64,000 bases of DNA from contig JALUYA010000009.1 of NCBI GenBank assembly GCA_027018875.1, positions 1 to 64,000 of the forward strand. Reading direction: 5' to 3'. Of this stretch, positions 1 to 10,477 are shown piece by piece (position 1 is the stretch's first letter; each line of letters starts with the position of its first letter). The stretch comes from Gammaproteobacteria bacterium. GTDB taxonomy: Bacteria > Pseudomonadota > Gammaproteobacteria > JAKDMP01. A program made the translations under genes and the position numbers. The notes under the pieces are model-generated. The model was not told the DNA's origin. It worked only from the letters and a program-made list of their open reading frames with translations, and did not search any database.

Positions 1-247
1 CATCCCGGCTTTGGGGTACCCGTAAGCTCAGCTTGCCTATGCGGGCGTAGATCGTCCTCGGGCGATAGCCGTTGCGATACCCCTTGCGCTCAGCGCTGCG
101 CTCATAATGCCCCACCGCCAGATGCTCGCTCATCTGCGTCTCCAATACCTGGTTCACCACCGTCTCAACCAGACCCTTCAGTCCCTCATCGCTCGTTAAA
201 AGTCCTTTCACCTGATCGCTACTCAGGTTAATCTCGTACTCGGCCAT
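1..247 (-). CDS. IS256-family (mutator-type) transposase, N-terminal part, truncated by window edge
   Basis: Minus-strand translation MAEYEINLSSDQVKGLLTSDEGLKGLVETVVNQVLETQMSEHLAVGHYERSAERKGYRNGYRPRTIYARIGKLSLRVP is typical of IS256-type transposase N-termini; an IS256-like end (ttacagcagtatagggacactacc) lies just upstream. Confidence 0.85.
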   Translation of the reverse strand, partial: MAEYEINLSSDQVKGLLTSDEGLKGLVETVVNQVLETQMSEHLAVGHYERSAERKGYRNGYRPRTIYARIGKLSLRVPQSRD

Positions 248-347
248 CTGCTTACTCCTTTCGGTTTGATGTCTCTAACAACAAATCTAACGGAAAGCAG
301 GTGGCCATCCACCTCAACTGAATTTACAGCAGTATAGGGACACTACC
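1..347 (-). mobile_element. IS256-family insertion sequence, one end only
   Basis: Transposase start at 247 and a terminal-repeat-like sequence ending about 347 (read on the minus strand as GGTAGTGTCCCTATACTGCTGTAAATT). Confidence 0.7.
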
Positions 348-677
348 TCGCGTTAACGCGACAGCAGTGAAACTCGATATATTTTTGTCTTGACATTGGG
401 GTCCACTTTATTGGACTCGTTTCGAGCGGATCTGGGCCACCTACGAAAAGTTTTGCGAAACCGTTCAGATCGCGGGCCGGAAGGGTTGTCGCTTCGAGAC
501 AAGGACCGGTACTTGTGGGTGAAGTCCAACGCGCGAGATCTGCAGGAGGAGATCGAGAATTGTTTTGCAAAGACCGTCGAACCCGCCTAACAGAATTAAA
601 GGGGCTACCATCGGATTTTGCATGATGACGGAGGCAGAGCATCCCTGCCAAGGTAGTCCATCGGCCGAGGCGTGCCC

Positions 678-2576
<1,899 letters not shown>

Positions 2577-2616
2577 CTACCTCCATAACGGCGGCGGGAA
2601 TACGAGCGCATCGTGT

Positions 2617-2703
2617 CTCGGGCCTTCCCTCCGCCGGTGTTAACCGGTTCAGGTTCCAAGGGTTTATCTCAGCACCGTCTTCATGGAGCACCCCCGGCCG
2701 CGG
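2617..2703 (-). promoter_or_regulatory. TPP riboswitch (THI element) upstream of thiC
   Basis: Minus strand CGGCCGGGGGTGCTCC...GGTGCTGAGATAAACCCTTGGAACCTGAACCGGTTAACACCGGCGGAGGGAAGGCC contains the conserved CTGAGA / ACCC / GAACCTGA / GGTTAA-ACC / AGGGAAG blocks. Confidence 0.95.
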
Positions 2704-2765
2704 CAACTAAGATAACCTTTCTCGGCATGGCGAATCAAGCCGCTTCCGTATGCCGGGAGCTGGTG

Positions 2766-3308
2766 TCAATTGGACATTTGCTTGACTTCCAGGCCCTGGT
2801 TGCGGCACCCACGCCGAAGCGAGGCGAGAAGCAACGGCATTACCCGTCTGCCCGCGTAGGCTTGCCGGCGCCCCCCCGGGTAGATTACCGACAGGCGCTC
2901 CAGGCGAATACAAACCACGCCGGCGCCCGGAAACCCGGCAGGCACGGCATGAAAGCTATTGACCTCGTAGTTTTTATCGGGGAGAAACGGCCCATGGCCG
3001 ATCAGAACCAAGACCAGTGGCCAGCCATGGCGATTGCGTGCCGGATGGCCCCGCACGGTATAGCCGCCTAATATGAAACGCACGCTCTGGATCGGAGTCG
3101 AAGCAGTGACCACAAATTGCACATAAACCGGCGTGGCGATTTTCCCGGTAGCCACCGCGATCTGCCCGGGAACTCCCAGGGCATAGACCAGAACGGGAAT
3201 ATTGTTTTTGCGGGCCCGGGCCAGTTCCGGCCCGAACGCCTGGCGCGCCGTCGGGGCACAGCCACCGAGAAGCAGCGCGGCAACCAACAGGAGCAGCTTG
3301 CTTCGCAT
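2766..3308 (-). CDS. Hypothetical lipoprotein
   Basis: 180 aa ORF with signal peptide and lipobox (MRSKLLLLVAALLLGGCAPT). Confidence 0.6.
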   Translation of the reverse strand: MRSKLLLLVAALLLGGCAPTARQAFGPELARARKNNIPVLVYALGVPGQIAVATGKIATPVYVQFVVTASTPIQSVRFILGGYTVRGHPARNRHGWPLVLVLIGHGPFLPDKNYEVNSFHAVPAGFPGAGVVCIRLERLSVIYPGGRRQAYAGRRVMPLLLASLRRGCRNQGLEVKQMSN

Positions 3309-3427
3309 GAGGCCCTATTCACCGGTCCCTGAAGTAACCAAGGTTATTCGACCACCGGCGCGGGGTCAACCGCAACCCGGCAAGCTACCGAATTAGAACA
3401 GCCGCGGGGAGGCCGGTTCCGCGGCTA

Positions 3428-3973
3428 TCAGGCTTCGAGTCGCTGCCGGTGGCGGCGGGACGGACGGCATGCCGCGGGGGAGGCCAGGCGCCGGGCATTC
3501 TGGACCAGAGAGAGGAGTATAAGGGCGAGCGCCACGGAAAGCAGTTCCGTTTCGTGGGTGGCGATAAACCCCTGGGTCCAGCCACCGATCCCGCCGATTG
3601 CCGGGATTAGGCCGGCCAAAAACCCGAAAATGATGGGAATCAGCGGCCCACAGCAGAGCAGCGGCGTCAGGGCGCCGATCAGAACCCCGCCACCGGCACC
3701 GGCCGTGCGCGTCTTGGCTCCGCGGCGGATCAGCGCGGTCACGCTGCCGGTGACTCCGCCCATCGAGATCCCCAGCGCCAACGCCCACAGAGCCAGTTGC
3801 CAGTTGATCAGGCGCAGGGAGACCCAGCCGACGGCCCCGTTCGTCATGGATGCAGGAAGCACGAAGGCATAGGCGAGCGTGAACAGAACGGCGGCCGCGA
3901 GGCCCACCCGGCGGGCAAACCGATCCCGCCAGGCGAGTCCCAGCCCGGTTCGCAGCGTGCGGAGAAAGTTCAT
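3428..3973 (-). CDS. Hypothetical membrane protein with intramembrane CCGP motif
   Basis: 181 aa ORF with several hydrophobic helices and LLCCGPLIPIIFGFLAGL; overlaps the start of the upstream thioredoxin-like gene's 3' end. Confidence 0.7.
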   Translation of the reverse strand: MNFLRTLRTGLGLAWRDRFARRVGLAAAVLFTLAYAFVLPASMTNGAVGWVSLRLINWQLALWALALGISMGGVTGSVTALIRRGAKTRTAGAGGGVLIGALTPLLCCGPLIPIIFGFLAGLIPAIGGIGGWTQGFIATHETELLSVALALILLSLVQNARRLASPAACRPSRRHRQRLEA

Positions 3974-4557
3974 CGGAATGGGGCCCCGACAAAGCCAAGA
4001 ATGGTGCCCAGCGTTGCCGCGGGAGCCCCAGAGATGGTCTGCAAGGTCCCATCGGCCCGAATGAGAAAATAGATATCTGCATAGCCTCGCGGATTGTAGG
4101 CCTTTTCAAATGCCGGGGTGGCTTCCCCGAAGGTCCAGTTGGACTGCCGGAGCAAGGCGGGAGCGACCGAACTCACGAAGGCGCGGATGCCCGGGCCGGG
4201 GTAACCGCCATTGCCGACGTTACGCAGTACGACGACCCGGAGCCCGGCATCGTGCAGCAGGGGAGCATGCCGGGCGAGGACCCGCAGACCCGCCGCGCAG
4301 CTGCTGCACCAGGTGGACACCAGCCACAACAAAGTTTTGTGGCCGGTAAGCGTTGCGGTAGAGCGCGGGGTGCCCCCGACCAGAAATGGTGCAACCGGTG
4401 CCGGCTGGTTGGGGCTGGCCGCTTGTGCCGGCGCCGGGACCACAAAGATCCCCGCCGCGAGAACGAGCAGGGCCGCCTGAAGGGCGGAGCGCAGGCGGTG
4501 AGGGCGAGGGGTTACACCCCATGAACCGAAAAGATCACAAAGTCCAAGGTATTGCAT
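3970..4557 (-). CDS. Exported thioredoxin-like protein (WCSSC)
   Basis: In-frame start MQYLG at 4557 overlapping the preceding stop; signal-like region ending PAQAA; LLWLVSTWCSSCAAGLRVL redox motif. The listed 323 aa ORF starts too far upstream. Confidence 0.75.
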   Translation of the reverse strand: MQYLGLCDLFGSWGVTPRPHRLRSALQAALLVLAAGIFVVPAPAQAASPNQPAPVAPFLVGGTPRSTATLTGHKTLLWLVSTWCSSCAAGLRVLARHAPLLHDAGLRVVVLRNVGNGGYPGPGIRAFVSSVAPALLRQSNWTFGEATPAFEKAYNPRGYADIYFLIRADGTLQTISGAPAATLGTILGFVGAPFR

Positions 4558-5006
4558 CAGGAAACTCCTTTTTTGCATTGGGGTTCGATAACGTAACGGT
4601 GTTGGCGGTATTGATCGAAGAGACCCTTGGCCGAGCCGGCTATCAGGACGGCCATGCCAATGTATATCATTAGGGATCCGAGCGATTTCGTACCATGAAT
4701 GATGTGTGGCAGCATAACGCCTACCCAGGCCACGACGCCGCCGGCAAGACCGATCCAAAATGGCGGATAGCGCCGAGCGTGCCCGGCGAGGACGCGGCCC
4801 TGGATGTGCAGATTCCATACGATCCAGGCAACCGAGAGCGTCATCAGCGGCCCGAGCACATAGATGCTGAAGAGGTGGCGAATCGCCCCGAGACCAAAAG
4901 TGGCCGCGGTGGCGGCAATGATCGGTCCGGCCCCCAGGCAACAGGCGCTGACAAAAAATGAACCCAGGAAGCCGAAAGACTGGCGAGTGAAGATCCGTTG
5001 CTGCAT
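4557..5006 (-). CDS. Small MerC-like membrane protein
   Basis: 149 aa, four hydrophobic helices, vicinal cysteines near the N-terminus (FFVSACCLGAGPIIAATAATFGLG); located in the merA operon. Confidence 0.6.
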   Translation of the reverse strand: MQQRIFTRQSFGFLGSFFVSACCLGAGPIIAATAATFGLGAIRHLFSIYVLGPLMTLSVAWIVWNLHIQGRVLAGHARRYPPFWIGLAGGVVAWVGVMLPHIIHGTKSLGSLMIYIGMAVLIAGSAKGLFDQYRQHRYVIEPQCKKGVS

Positions 5007-5141
5007 AGAAACCTCCGGGTAAGTAAAAAACTATTTAAAAAATCCCAATAAATACATCAAGTGTTGCACTATCCCCTCTTCATAACCAGGAGATGCTTTT
5101 ACATCCGAATCGATGCCATTGTGGTACATCTCTGCTGCACG

Positions 5142-5516
5142 TTATGGACAACATCCTTGCCCTTCAGAGAAAACGCCGGAAAAGTCAATTTCACCAGATA
5201 AACGTTTTATATAAAAGTCTGCATCTTTCTGAAAAACGGCCATACAATGTGGACATTTACAAAAATTCAACTTCTCCCCCTGATAGTTGATTTCCACGGT
5301 TTGATCTATTGGCTTTTCTGCTAAACAACTGGGGCACACAACGAGATTATTGGTTTCCTCAAGTAGGGCTTCAGGGTTTTTCTCGAACATGGCGGCACAT
5401 CCATCGCAACAGAACGAATATTCTTTTTCTTGGTATTTCTGTGTTACCGCACTCCCTTTGGTAATACCTAATCTCACAAGGGAACAACCACATGTAGGGC
5501 AAACCAGTGTTTTCAT
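5142..5516 (-). CDS. Tandem Cys-pair (YHS/TRASH-like) putative metal-binding protein
   Basis: 124 aa with two repeats: CPTCGC...FCCDGCAAMFEKNPE and CPSC...FCKCPHCMAVFQKD, C-terminal CC; adjacent to merA. Confidence 0.65.
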   Translation of the reverse strand: MKTLVCPTCGCSLVRLGITKGSAVTQKYQEKEYSFCCDGCAAMFEKNPEALLEETNNLVVCPSCLAEKPIDQTVEINYQGEKLNFCKCPHCMAVFQKDADFYIKRLSGEIDFSGVFSEGQGCCP

Positions 5517-5540
5517 TTTGATGTCTCCGTATTTAAGAAA

Positions 5541-7175
5541 TTAACCGGCGCAGCACGAGAGCTGCGAGACATCCCGGGTAAAGGTCTGGGCGCAAAGCTT
5601 GATGCCCTCGACCAGGGTGAGGTAGGGGAACAACTGGCCGGCCAGGTCCTCCACCGTCATGTGGTTGCGGATCGCCAAGGCCGCGCTTTGGATAATCTCA
5701 CCGGCCTCAGGCGCCAGCACCTGGGCCCCCAGCAGGCGCCCGTTTTCCTTGTTTGCCACGAGCTTGATGAAACCGCGGGTGTCGAAGTTGGCCAAGGCCC
5801 GCGGCACGTTCTCCAGCTCCAGCGTGCGGGTTTCCACGTCCAGGTGCCGCAATCGAGCCGTTTCCTCGGTGAGCCCGACACCGGCGACTCCCGGGTCGGT
5901 AAACACCACCGTGGGCATGGTACTCAAGTCCAACGTGGCCTCGCCGCCGGTCATGTTGATCGCGGCGCGGGTCCCCGCCGCCGCCGCCACATAGACGAAT
6001 TGGGGATTCGCCGTGCAATCGCCCGCCGCATAAATGTGCTCGGCACCGGTGCGAAGATGCGAATCCACGCGAATGGCTCCATTCGGCTCGGTGGCGACAC
6101 CGGCCAGTTCCAGGCCCAGGCCATCCGTATTGGCTCGGCGCCCCACCACGACCAGCAGCCGCTCGGTCCGGATCGTCTCGCCGTCGACGCGGAGTTCGAA
6201 CTTACCCCCCGCATGGCACACCGACTCGGTCCCGGCGCCGGTGAGAATCCTCAGGCCCTCCTGGCCCAGGTAGCGTTTGAGCCGCTCGCCCAGGAGCGGA
6301 TCCTCGCGGGGAAGCAGACGTGGGGCCAGTTCGATGACGGTGACTTTCACCCCGAGGCGGAAGAACGCCTGGGCGAGTTCGAGACCGACCGCCGAGCCGC
6401 CGAGTACTACGAGCGAGGTCGGTAGCTCAGTTGCTGCGAGCGCCTCGGTGGAGGTCCAGTAGGGCGTACCGGCAAGGCCCGGGATGGAGGGGATGGCGGG
6501 CACGGCACCGGTGGCGATCAGGATGCGATCCGGGCGCAGGCGGTGGCGCCCGTCCTCGGCTTCCACCTCGATCTGGCGCCTGCCGCCGAAGCGTGCTCGG
6601 CCGCGGATCAGGTGGATATGCTCGTTGGCATCGAGAATCGACTGGTACTTGGCCTGGCGCAACTCCTCCACTCGGTGCTGCTGCTGGGCCTGGAGCCGGG
6701 CCCGGTCCACGGCCAGGGCGGCGTGTCCGAGCCCGGCGAAGGGGTGATGCCCCGCATAGTGGCGCACCAGGGCGGCACGGATGAAGATCTTCGAGGGTAC
6801 GCAGCCGACATTGACACAAGTGCCTCCGAGGACACCCTGCTCGATCATGGTCACCCGGGCGCCGGCCTCGCCGGCACGAATCGCCGCGGCGAAGGCCGCC
6901 GAACCCGAGCCGATGATCGCGATTTCAAGGCCACCACTCGATGAGGATATCGAGTCGGCGGCGTTTCCGAGCGGCGCGAGCCGGTAAGGGGTATCGGCAA
7001 GGGCCCGGTCCAGGGCTTCGCCCGAGGGCGGGATCCCGCTACGCAACCGGGCACGGGCCCGTGTATAGTCCACCTCGGCATCGATACCCGCCTGTTCGCG
7101 CAAGAGCCGCTCAAGCGTATGAGCGCAGTCCGCGCAGTGCATACCGGCGACGCTCCACTCTTTCGTTGTGGTCAT
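5541..7175 (-). CDS. merA: Mercuric reductase MerA with N-terminal HMA domain
   Basis: GMHCADC metal-binding domain, GGTCVNVGCVPSK redox-active site, FAD/NAD domains, C-terminal SCCAG vicinal cysteines. Start MTTTKEWS at 7175. Confidence 0.95.
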   Translation of the reverse strand: MTTTKEWSVAGMHCADCAHTLERLLREQAGIDAEVDYTRARARLRSGIPPSGEALDRALADTPYRLAPLGNAADSISSSSGGLEIAIIGSGSAAFAAAIRAGEAGARVTMIEQGVLGGTCVNVGCVPSKIFIRAALVRHYAGHHPFAGLGHAALAVDRARLQAQQQHRVEELRQAKYQSILDANEHIHLIRGRARFGGRRQIEVEAEDGRHRLRPDRILIATGAVPAIPSIPGLAGTPYWTSTEALAATELPTSLVVLGGSAVGLELAQAFFRLGVKVTVIELAPRLLPREDPLLGERLKRYLGQEGLRILTGAGTESVCHAGGKFELRVDGETIRTERLLVVVGRRANTDGLGLELAGVATEPNGAIRVDSHLRTGAEHIYAAGDCTANPQFVYVAAAAGTRAAINMTGGEATLDLSTMPTVVFTDPGVAGVGLTEETARLRHLDVETRTLELENVPRALANFDTRGFIKLVANKENGRLLGAQVLAPEAGEIIQSAALAIRNHMTVEDLAGQLFPYLTLVEGIKLCAQTFTRDVSQLSCCAG

Positions 7176-7203
7176 GAAATACACCTCCGGGAGGAATAGA
7201 CTT

Positions 7204-7235
7204 ACTATAAACCCGGTACCTAGGTACCGTGTCAA
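7204..7235 (-). promoter_or_regulatory. MerR-type promoter with palindromic operator upstream of merA
   Basis: Minus strand TTGACA-CGGTACCTAGGTACCGGGTT-TATAGT: -35 and -10 boxes separated by about 20 bp with a perfect 16 bp palindrome (CGGTACCTAGGTACCG, 7214-7229) in the spacer. Confidence 0.75.
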
Positions 7236-7511
7236 GTCCCCTTTTCGGCCAAGGCCACGAGGCGGGCGGGCAACCGCGGTACACCTGCTCGACTTCCTGC
7301 ACCAGGTGAAACCCCCGGGATTTTATGGTGCCCTGCGCGGCGACCGGACCGTGCCCGAGGGTCCGCTCCGCCGGGACCGTGCGGGGATCGGGTTATCCGC
7401 AGGAGACAATGTTGTAGATGGCATCCTGGGCGCCTGCCTGCCGCAGCCTGTTATCCTACCTCCACGCCTGTCATATGGCAGGGGGGTTGCCAGGGATACT
7501 ATTGGAGTACC

Positions 7512-8102
7512 GTGATGGGAGCCAAAAAGATGGGGGCGGACACCTTGCAACCGGGGCTCGATCCCCAAGCCTGGGTCAAACGACATGGCGATGCCCTGTT
7601 TCGCTACGCCCTGGTTCATTTGCACGATCGGGCGCAGGCGCAGGACTTGGTGCAGGAGACTTTTCTCGCCGCCCTCAAGGCGCGGGAGCGTTATGCCGGG
7701 CGTTCGAGCGAGCGCGGGTGGCTCCTGGGCATCCTCAAGCACAAGATTATGGATGAATATCGGCGCCGGAGACGGGAGCAGCCCCTGCCGGAAAACGATC
7801 GTGAGATCGATGCCCTGTTTCTCGATAATGGCCGCTGGCGGGAAGGTCCGTCCGCCTGGCCCGATCCGGAACGAGCGTTTGAGGATGATCGGTTTATCGC
7901 GGCCTTGCGTGAATGCCTGGCAGCATTGCCCGGCAGGCAAGCCGAGGTTTTTGCCCTGGTCGAGTTGGATGGCCTAGAGACCAAAGCGGTTTGTAAGGGT
8001 TTGAAGATCACTTCGACCAATCTGTGGGTCATGATGCATCGGGCGCGGCTGCGATTGCGTCAATGCATTGAACGCCGTGGGTTTGGGAGACTGCCATGCT
8101 GA
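7512..8102 (+). CDS. ECF-type RNA polymerase sigma factor
   Basis: 196 aa with region 2 (DLVQETFLAALKARERYAG) and region 4 (LPGRQAEVFALVELDGLETKAVCKGLKITSTNLWVMMHRARLRLRQCIE). Confidence 0.9.
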   Translation: MMGAKKMGADTLQPGLDPQAWVKRHGDALFRYALVHLHDRAQAQDLVQETFLAALKARERYAGRSSERGWLLGILKHKIMDEYRRRRREQPLPENDREIDALFLDNGRWREGPSAWPDPERAFEDDRFIAALRECLAALPGRQAEVFALVELDGLETKAVCKGLKITSTNLWVMMHRARLRLRQCIERRGFGRLPC

Positions 8103-8383
8103 GTTGCCGTGATGCAACCAGGCTGATTTCGCGCCGCCTGGATGAGCCGCTCGCCCGGCGGGAACGCTGGGCGCTGCGGCTGCACCTGCTGTTCTGCTAT
8201 TGGTGCCGGCGATTTGCGGCCCAGGTCCGGGTGCTGCATCACGGCCTGTACCCCGGGGGAAGGCTGCATCGGAAACTCATGGACCAGGGGGGGGAATCTC
8301 TCGCTCCGGAGGCGGCGCGGCACATGGAAGAACGCTTGCAACAGGCACTTACAGAGCCAACCGACGAAAACGGCCGCCACTGA
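8096..8383 (+). CDS. Anti-sigma factor, zinc-finger (zf-HC2-like)
   Basis: 95 aa, overlaps the sigma factor stop; MLSCRDATRLISRRLDEPLARRERWALRLHLLFCYWCRRF has the HxxxCxxC-type pattern. Confidence 0.75.
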   Translation: MLSCRDATRLISRRLDEPLARRERWALRLHLLFCYWCRRFAAQVRVLHHGLYPGGRLHRKLMDQGGESLAPEAARHMEERLQQALTEPTDENGRH

Positions 8384-8552
8384 CACAAAGGTGGATCGGC
8401 ACGCGGCCGGATTCCGCCGAACCGACTGAATAGATCCGCAATTCCCTGTGCCGAAACCCGACACAAACCCGAATGCGACCGGCGGTTGGGCGGGGGAACA
8501 AGGCGGCACTACCCGGAGGCAGTGGCCGCCGATTTTCTCAAAAGTGCAGCGA

Positions 8553-9308
8553 CTAGAGTTTTAAGTGGGCCCCCCACAGGGTGCTTGTATGCGTTCGCGA
8601 GCGTGATGTAAGCCAACCGAGTACCGCGCCGAACACGGTATGGGCGAGATATACGGTGATGGCAAAGCCGGACCCCATCGCCAGGCCGAACAGGCCGATG
8701 TCGCCCAGCATCTTCATATCCGGACTGATCATGAAAAAGGTTGCGATAACCCAGGCGAAGGGAATGGCGAGCCACCAGCGCCGGCGGCCGAAGACCAGGG
8801 TCCAAACCAAAGTAAAGCCGATGCCGTTGACCAGGATGTGATCGCCCCAGCCGACGATGTCGCTCCAGATATTGGGGCCTTCCATAAAGCGATTGGTAAT
8901 CAGCACGCCCATCAGCATGGGCATGGAGCCGGGCATGGCGTGAAAGACATTAAAACCAATGGCGCGCACGACTTCGAGTCCGGCGGTCGCGAGCGGCCCG
9001 GCAATGGCGGCGGCAAGAATGCCGCGATACAGGCGTTGCCAGCCGTAATGCCGGGCCAGGAAGGTGATGACCAGGACCACGGCGATGGCCGGGAGCAGGG
9101 CGAACGTGGCGTAAAAATTCATGGAGCCATACCCGGCGGCAGCGCCGACGAACATCAGCGGCGAAACGCCGGCCGCCGCCAGCACGATGCCGGTGGCAAC
9201 CAGCTCGGCCGGGTTAACGATGGTGAGCGGCCCCAGCTTCAGTTCGGTACCGGCGAACCGTAAGGCCCGGTTCGGGGAATTCGTTGATGGTTGCGTCATG
9301 GTACTCAT
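8553..9308 (-). CDS. Uncharacterised polytopic membrane protein
   Basis: 251 aa with several hydrophobic helices and a Met-rich loop (FHAMPGSMPMLMGVLI). Confidence 0.65.
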   Translation of the reverse strand: MSTMTQPSTNSPNRALRFAGTELKLGPLTIVNPAELVATGIVLAAAGVSPLMFVGAAAGYGSMNFYATFALLPAIAVVLVITFLARHYGWQRLYRGILAAAIAGPLATAGLEVVRAIGFNVFHAMPGSMPMLMGVLITNRFMEGPNIWSDIVGWGDHILVNGIGFTLVWTLVFGRRRWWLAIPFAWVIATFFMISPDMKMLGDIGLFGLAMGSGFAITVYLAHTVFGAVLGWLTSRSRTHTSTLWGAHLKL

Positions 9309-9374
9309 GTCGATTCTCCGCGGGGAGGGCTAAAAAGACCGCGACCGGCACGAGGCCGGCCGCGGGTGGAGGTA

Positions 9375-9878
9375 TTACCGAGCCGCCTGCGAGACGATTA
9401 TGTTGAATTTCTTGTCCAGCATCCGGCCGGGTATGGCCAGCTTCGGGTTGATGGCACCCAGCAGTACGGAAGGCTTGAAGTAACCGATGTAGGCCTTACC
9501 ATGTTCGGCCCAGACGTAGATACGCAAGGGCAGAACGGCACCGACGGCCGGGTTCATCGAAAACAGCTTCTTTCCGCTCCGTGGGTTGCCGACCAGGAAG
9601 GAGCGCCCACCCTCCAGGCGGAGCCCGGTCATGGATAGAATGGCCGCCTGATTGATTTTGCCCATAACCATCAGCCCGTTGTCTTTGACCGCGCGAACCA
9701 GGGCGCGCACGGTGGCGTCGTAGGTCCGATTGGATGTGCTCAAGTAAAAGGAGGGGCTTGGCATGCTAGCGCCCCCGGACGGGGCACCGGCCAACGCCGG
9801 GGCCGATTGGGCGCCGAGCGCCAGCATACCGAGAAGAGCCGCTGCGGCGGTGAAAGCATGAATCCGTTTAAAGTGCAT
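9375..9878 (-). CDS. Exported DUF302-domain protein
   Basis: Signal peptide MHFKRIHAFTAAAALLGMLALGAQSAPALA followed by a DUF302-like core (VRALVRAVKDNGLMVMGKINQAAI...NPRSGKKLFSMNPAVGAVLPLRIYVW). Confidence 0.75.
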   Translation of the reverse strand: MHFKRIHAFTAAAALLGMLALGAQSAPALAGAPSGGASMPSPSFYLSTSNRTYDATVRALVRAVKDNGLMVMGKINQAAILSMTGLRLEGGRSFLVGNPRSGKKLFSMNPAVGAVLPLRIYVWAEHGKAYIGYFKPSVLLGAINPKLAIPGRMLDKKFNIIVSQAAR

Positions 9879-10477
9879 GGTGTTACCTCCTGAATGAATG
9901 TGTAAAGCCGCATCACAGGGTTTTTGTGCGATGCATATCCATTCGTCGCCCGGGCGGGTGCATCCCTTACACCGAAGCGGCAAGTTGATCCTGCGCGGGC
10001 AGTCGGTGCACCCTGTTTCCGGGATTTCATGGGCAAATGCTATCTTTGTGGCCCCCGCGCGCCGCTGCACCACCGCTCCCGGACTATCTCGTTCCGAGGG
10101 CCGCAGCTTCCGCAAGTTTGCATCCCCCCTCTCCCCGTTCGACCGCCCGCAGCCATTGCTTTACCCATTCGAGTCGTCGGTTTTCAACCCATCGCGCCTC
10201 GCTCAGTTTTCATCGGCCCCCAGCCCCAGCGACCTTGCTGCGCGGGTGCGATCGAGTTGGATTTACCAATATAATCAAGGTGACGTATCCCGCCGGTAGT
10301 CACCAAGAAGCACGCTCATCCACGGACAGGCTCTCTACATGCGGGCCATCTTCAGTGCCCCCATGCGCTTCCTCCAATACTCGGTTTACAGCTTCTGCGC
10401 CTTGCCCGGGTCCGGTACCAACTGGATGCGCGAACATCCGGGCAGTGCGGGGAATACGGGCATATTTCGGGCCCGAT

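Noticed and set aside
390-590. 66 aa ORF next to the IS256-type end
   Set aside because: No recognisable family; could be a truncated remnant but support is insufficient for a feature call.
3970-4941. Full 323 aa version of the thioredoxin-like ORF
   Set aside because: The N-terminal 128 residues overlap the MerC-like gene in another frame and are Arg/His-rich noise; the start at 4557 overlapping the upstream stop is more credible.
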